The notes below the pieces were generated by a model. It was not told where the DNA came from, did no database searches, and saw only the letters and a program-made list of their open reading frames with translations. Shown in pieces: positions 59,509 through 64,000 of a DNA stretch of 64,000 nt. The position numbers and the translations under genes were made by a program. The first letter of the stretch is position 1. Every line of letters starts with the position of its first letter. The DNA comes from Ramlibacter sp. Leaf400 (lineage in GTDB: Bacteria > Pseudomonadota > Gammaproteobacteria > Burkholderiales > Burkholderiaceae_C): positions 424,673-488,672 of the forward strand of contig NZ_LMQL01000010.1 in assembly GCF_001424545.1 (NCBI RefSeq), given 5' to 3'.

Positions 59509-60420
59509 CTACGCTGCATGAGTCGTCTCCTTGCTACGGGGCACGAGGACCGGAACGGCGCGTTCCAGGTCCTTCAGGGATTGCTTGACCGAGCGGGCGG
59601 CGGTGTCCACCACCGCGTCGGCACGGGCGTACAGGGGCTCGCGGCTGACCAGGATGCGGCGCAGGTCCTCCATCGCTTCGCTGGTCGCACCGCGGGTCGT
59701 GTCGAAGGGCCGCATGTCGCCCTGGGCGACCACGCGGCTCATGTGCTCTTCCGGGCTGGCCTTGAGCCAGACGCAATAGAAGCGGCTCTGCAGCAGGTCG
59801 AACGTCTCGCGCTCGCTCACGATGCTGCCCCCGGTGGTCATCACCACGCCGCCTTCATGGTCCTCGGCGATGCGAAAGAGCGCGCGGCGCTCGTAGCGGC
59901 GGTAGCCGGCCTGGCCGTGCAAGAGCAGGATCTCGTTCATGCTGGTGCCGGCCTCGCGCTCGATCTCGCGGTCGAGCTCGACGAAGGGCACGCCGCGCTG
60001 CGCGGCCAGCTGGGCGCCCAGCGTGGACTTGCCGGCGCCGCGCAGGCCGATCAGCGCGATGCGCCGCTCGCGGCCCTGCGCATCGCCCAGCCCGAAGGCG
60101 CCGGCCAGGAGCGCGTAGGCCTGCTCGAGCTGCGCCTCGTCCAGCCGGCCCAGCAGGTGGTGCAGCCGGGCCAGCGCGGGACGCGGGGCGTCCTGCAGCA
60201 GCTCCAGGATGGTGATGTTGAGCGCGCGGGCCGTGGCCTCCAGCGAATTGATGGAGACGTTGCCCTTGCCGCTTTCCACGTCGGCCAGGAAACGCTCGGA
60301 CAGGCCCGAGTCGTGGGCCAGCTGCTTGCGCGTCATGCCCCGGCGCGCGCGCCAGGCCCGAACGCGGGCGCCCAGCTCGGCCAGCGTGGCCTTGGCGTCG
60401 GTGTCGGTCATGAGCTGCAT
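59509..60420 (-). CDS. boxR: BoxR, benzoyl-CoA-responsive repressor with a shikimate kinase-like domain
   Basis: A 303-residue protein. Residues 16-75 are an XRE-type helix-turn-helix (R-K-Q-L-A-H-D-S-G-L-S-E-R-F); residues 118-290 resemble shikimate kinase with P-loop G-L-R-G-A-G-K-S-T at 125-133 and D-R-E-I-E. This fusion is diagnostic of BoxR/BzdR regulators, which are released from DNA by benzoyl-CoA. It is first in the leftward operon and its own promoter overlaps that of the divergent genes, so autoregulation is likely. Confidence 0.95.
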   Translation of the reverse strand: MQLMTDTDAKATLAELGARVRAWRARRGMTRKQLAHDSGLSERFLADVESGKGNVSINSLEATARALNITILELLQDAPRPALARLHHLLGRLDEAQLEQAYALLAGAFGLGDAQGRERRIALIGLRGAGKSTLGAQLAAQRGVPFVELDREIEREAGTSMNEILLLHGQAGYRRYERRALFRIAEDHEGGVVMTTGGSIVSERETFDLLQSRFYCVWLKASPEEHMSRVVAQGDMRPFDTTRGATSEAMEDLRRILVSREPLYARADAVVDTAARSVKQSLKDLERAVPVLVPRSKETTHAA

Positions 60421-60452
60421 GGGTCGGTACCTGGAAGTTTTTTCGATCCGGG

Positions 60453-60512
60453 TTGACGCGGATCATGTTTGCAGTATACTTCCGGTCAACGACATGTCAA
60501 GCAGTTTAGTGC
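60453..60512. promoter_or_regulatory. compact divergent promoter with shared -10 and BoxR-site candidates
   Basis: Rightward: TTGACG (60453-60458), 16 bp, TATACT (60475-60480). Leftward: TTGACA (read from 60500 to 60495), 16 bp, TATACT (60479 to 60474). The palindrome AGTATACT therefore provides the -10 in both directions. Two near-palindromes, GCAGTATACTTC (60471-60482) and GCAGTTTAGTGC (60501-60512), are exactly 30 bp apart and are the best candidates for BoxR binding. Confidence 0.7.
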
Positions 60513-60533
60513 ATGTCGGGTCAACCGGGACGC

Positions 60534-61019
60534 ATGAACATGAAGCTCAAGATCCTCGTCGGCACGATGACCAGTACCGCCGACTACGTGGCGCAAGCCA
60601 TCCAGATGGATTGCGCCGATCTGGTGGACGACATCGAAGTCGTCCTGATGGACGGCCTGGACATCTCGGCCTTCGACGAAGATGCACTTTATCTCATCTG
60701 CTGCTCCACCTACGGTTCGGGCGACGTGCCGGACAACGCGCGGGCGCTCTACGACTCGCTGGAGACCTCGCCCAAGTACCTGGGGCAGGTCCGCTACGGC
60801 GTGATCGCCCTGGGCGACTGGACCTACCAGCAGACCTTCTGCTTCGGCGGCAAGAAGTTCGACGAGCGCCTGCAAGGCCTGGGCGCACGCCGCATCGGCG
60901 AAGTCTGGTGCCACGACGCCAGCGCCGGGACCATGCCCGAAGAAGAAGGCACGACCTGGTGCCGCGAGTGGCTGTCGCAAGCCCTGGCGAACGAGGAAGA
61001 CAAGGAAACGGCGGCCTGA
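60534..61019 (+). CDS. flavodoxin-like protein (MioC-type)
   Basis: A 161-residue flavodoxin fold: K-I-L-V-G-T-M-T-S-T-A-D-Y-V-A binds FMN phosphate and S-T-Y-G-S-G-D-V-P-D-N-A is the second FMN loop. It is close in length to MioC. Starts at 60513, 60534 and 60540 are in frame; 60534 fits best with a start of transcription near 60487. Lying first in the unit with benzoate-CoA ligase, it might carry electrons to a box pathway enzyme, an inference from context. Confidence 0.8.
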   Translation: MNMKLKILVGTMTSTADYVAQAIQMDCADLVDDIEVVLMDGLDISAFDEDALYLICCSTYGSGDVPDNARALYDSLETSPKYLGQVRYGVIALGDWTYQQTFCFGGKKFDERLQGLGARRIGEVWCHDASAGTMPEEEGTTWCREWLSQALANEEDKETAA

Positions 61020-61071
61020 GCCCCGCGGGCCGCGGTCCCGCGAACCCAGGGCGACGACAAAGAGGAGACCC

Positions 61072-62649
<1,578 letters not shown>

Positions 62650-62750
62650 GCGCTCGCGGCACCCACGCCTCCGGGTTATTCATGTGGCGACCCGGCGGGG
62701 ACATCAGGTACAAATGCTTCAAGCCTAAACAAACGATAAAGGAGCCCACC

Positions 62751-63938
62751 ATGACCACCCGCCGCCTCGTCCTCACCCGCGGTGCCGCCGCCGTCGGCGC
62801 CGCTTCCGTCGGCCTGCTGCTGCCGCAGATCGTCCGCGCGCAGTCCAATCGCGTGCGCGTGGGCTTCATGCTTCCCTACACGGGCACCTTCGCCCAGCTG
62901 GGCGTGAACATCGAGAACGGCGTGCGCATGGCCATCGACGAGCGCGGTGGCAAGCTGGGCGGCCGCGACATCGAGTGGTTCAAGGTCGACGACGAATCCG
63001 AGCCGTCCAAGGGCGTGGAGAACGCGCAGCGCCTGGTGCAGCGCGACAAGGTCGACGTGCTGATCGGCACCGTGCACTCGGGCGTGCAGATGGGCATCCA
63101 GCGCGTGGCACGCGAGTCCGGCGTGCTCAGCCTCATCCCCAACGCCGGCGTTCATGCCGCCACCCGCGCCCTGTGCGCGCCCAACGTGTTCCGCACCTCC
63201 TTCACCAACAGCCAGCCCACGCTGGCCCTGGGCAAGCCGATGGTGGACAAGGGCCTCAAGCGCGCCGTCTGGATCACCTGGAAGTACGCCGCGGGCGACG
63301 AGGCCTTCGAGGGCTTCAAGGAGAGCTACACCAAGGCCGGCGGCACCATCGTCAAGGAGCTGGGCCTGCCCTTCCCCAACGTGGAGTTCCAGGCGCTGCT
63401 CACCGAGATCGCCTCGCTCAAGCCGGACGCCGTGGCCTGCTTCTTCGCCGGCGGCGGCGCGGCCAAGTTCATCCGCGACTACGCGGCGGCGGGCCTGAAG
63501 GACCGCATCCCGCTGTGGGGCTCGGGCTTCCTGACCGAAGGCGTGCTCGATGCGGCCGGCCCCGCGGCCGACGGCATCATGACCACGATGCACTACGCGG
63601 ACTCGCTGGACACGCCGCGCAACCAGAAATTCCGCGGCGACTTCGCCCGCACCTTCAAGCTGCAGCCCGACGTGTACGCCGTGCAGGGCTACGACACCGG
63701 CCTGCTGCTCTCGCAGGGCATGGCCGCGGTCAAGGGCGACATCGCGAACAAGCAGGCGCTCTACAAGGCCCTGGAAACGCAGACCATCGACAGCCCGCGT
63801 GGCAAGTGGTCGATGAGCAAGGCCCACAACCCGGTCCAGGACATCTACCTGCGCCGCGTCGAGAACAAGGACAACAAGGTGGTCGGCATCGCCGCCAAGG
63901 CACTGGCCGACTCGGGCGCCGGCTGCAAGCTGGGCTGA
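62751..63938 (+). CDS. ABC transporter substrate-binding protein, aromatic/branched-chain type
   Basis: A 395-residue periplasmic receptor of the Leu/Ile/Val-binding (type I fold) group, with a Tat-like signal (T-T-R-R-L-V-L-T) cleaved near V-R-A-Q. The mature protein has V-G-F-M-L-P-Y-T-G-T-F, then G-V-R-M-A-I-D-E-R-G-G and W-K-Y-A-A-G-D-E-A. Receptors of this type beside box genes usually import benzoate or related aromatics. Permease and ATPase genes may follow beyond the window edge. ATG at 62751 with AAAGGAG upstream. Confidence 0.85.
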   Translation: MTTRRLVLTRGAAAVGAASVGLLLPQIVRAQSNRVRVGFMLPYTGTFAQLGVNIENGVRMAIDERGGKLGGRDIEWFKVDDESEPSKGVENAQRLVQRDKVDVLIGTVHSGVQMGIQRVARESGVLSLIPNAGVHAATRALCAPNVFRTSFTNSQPTLALGKPMVDKGLKRAVWITWKYAAGDEAFEGFKESYTKAGGTIVKELGLPFPNVEFQALLTEIASLKPDAVACFFAGGGAAKFIRDYAAAGLKDRIPLWGSGFLTEGVLDAAGPAADGIMTTMHYADSLDTPRNQKFRGDFARTFKLQPDVYAVQGYDTGLLLSQGMAAVKGDIANKQALYKALETQTIDSPRGKWSMSKAHNPVQDIYLRRVENKDNKVVGIAAKALADSGAGCKLG

Positions 63939-63961
63939 GTCTCGCGCGCTGCGCGCGCTCG

Positions 63962-63997
63962 CAGGGGCTAGGGACTGGGGGCTAGGGGCTAGGGAAT
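63962..63997. repeat. second CTAGGG-type repeat
   Basis: GGGGCTAGGGACTGGGGG is followed by CTAGGGG and CTAGGG, related to the array at 57627-57712 and again in the box region. The four or more G-runs fit a quadruplex pattern. It begins 24 bp after the receptor gene stop and may continue beyond the window. Confidence 0.6.
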
Positions 63998-64000
63998 GCC

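Overview
The window reads as a high-GC chromosome segment from a betaproteobacterium, most likely Burkholderiales in or near the Comamonadaceae. This is inferred from the Bug-type solute receptors, the box pathway genes with a BoxR regulator, the dispersed ATTCCC-type repeats and the gene style; no rRNA is present to confirm it. Two host regions flank one prophage of about 44.8 kb.

Left host flank (1-9897). The end of a TcuB-like Fe-S/membrane protein leads a rightward run with a class II aldolase/adducin protein, a Bug receptor and a D-2-hydroxyacid dehydrogenase. After a small membrane protein and a large inverted repeat come leftward genes for a family 3 solute-binding lipoprotein, an MmgE/PrpD protein and a second Bug receptor, transcribed divergently from a LysR regulator. 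This looks like uptake and use of small di- or tricarboxylic acids, with substrate unknown. A MazEF-type toxin-antitoxin pair follows, ending 49 bp before the prophage.

Prophage (9898-54721). It is integrated in the 3' half of a tRNA-Pro(TGG) gene and bounded by 46-bp perfect direct repeats. From the left: an accessory block (minimal ATP-dependent DNA ligase, I78-type inhibitor domain protein, beta-barrel-like exported protein, small unknowns); a leftward lysis cassette (holin, GH19-type endolysin, nested Rz/Rz1); a leftward siphovirus morphogenesis operon from terminase to tail fibre; a leftward replication block (primase, SF3-type helicase, CII-like); a Cro/CI switch; a rightward early operon with a ParB-like protein and a C5-cytosine methyltransferase; then a DUF4224-like protein and a tyrosine integrase. 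The head module mixes lambda-like parts (terminase A/Nu1, portal B, protease C with nested scaffold, FII, Z, G/GT) with Mu-like parts (gpT capsid, Mor-type activator). Two accessory insertions stand out. One is a three-gene cassette that splits off a truncated methyltransferase copy. The other is a two-gene unit (DUF4747-like protein plus four-helix membrane protein) between the integrase and attR, a position where phages often carry anti-phage genes.

Right host flank (54722-64000). A DUF488 gene and a Thr/Gly/Ser-rich exported protein precede the benzoate box cluster: leftward boxR-boxC-boxB, facing a rightward flavodoxin-like gene, a benzoate-CoA ligase and a periplasmic ABC receptor. BoxR probably controls both directions from a compact divergent promoter whose two -10 boxes coincide. 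No boxA is present next to boxB. The boxC-boxB gap holds a CTAGGGG repeat array that can form a hairpin or G-quadruplexes.
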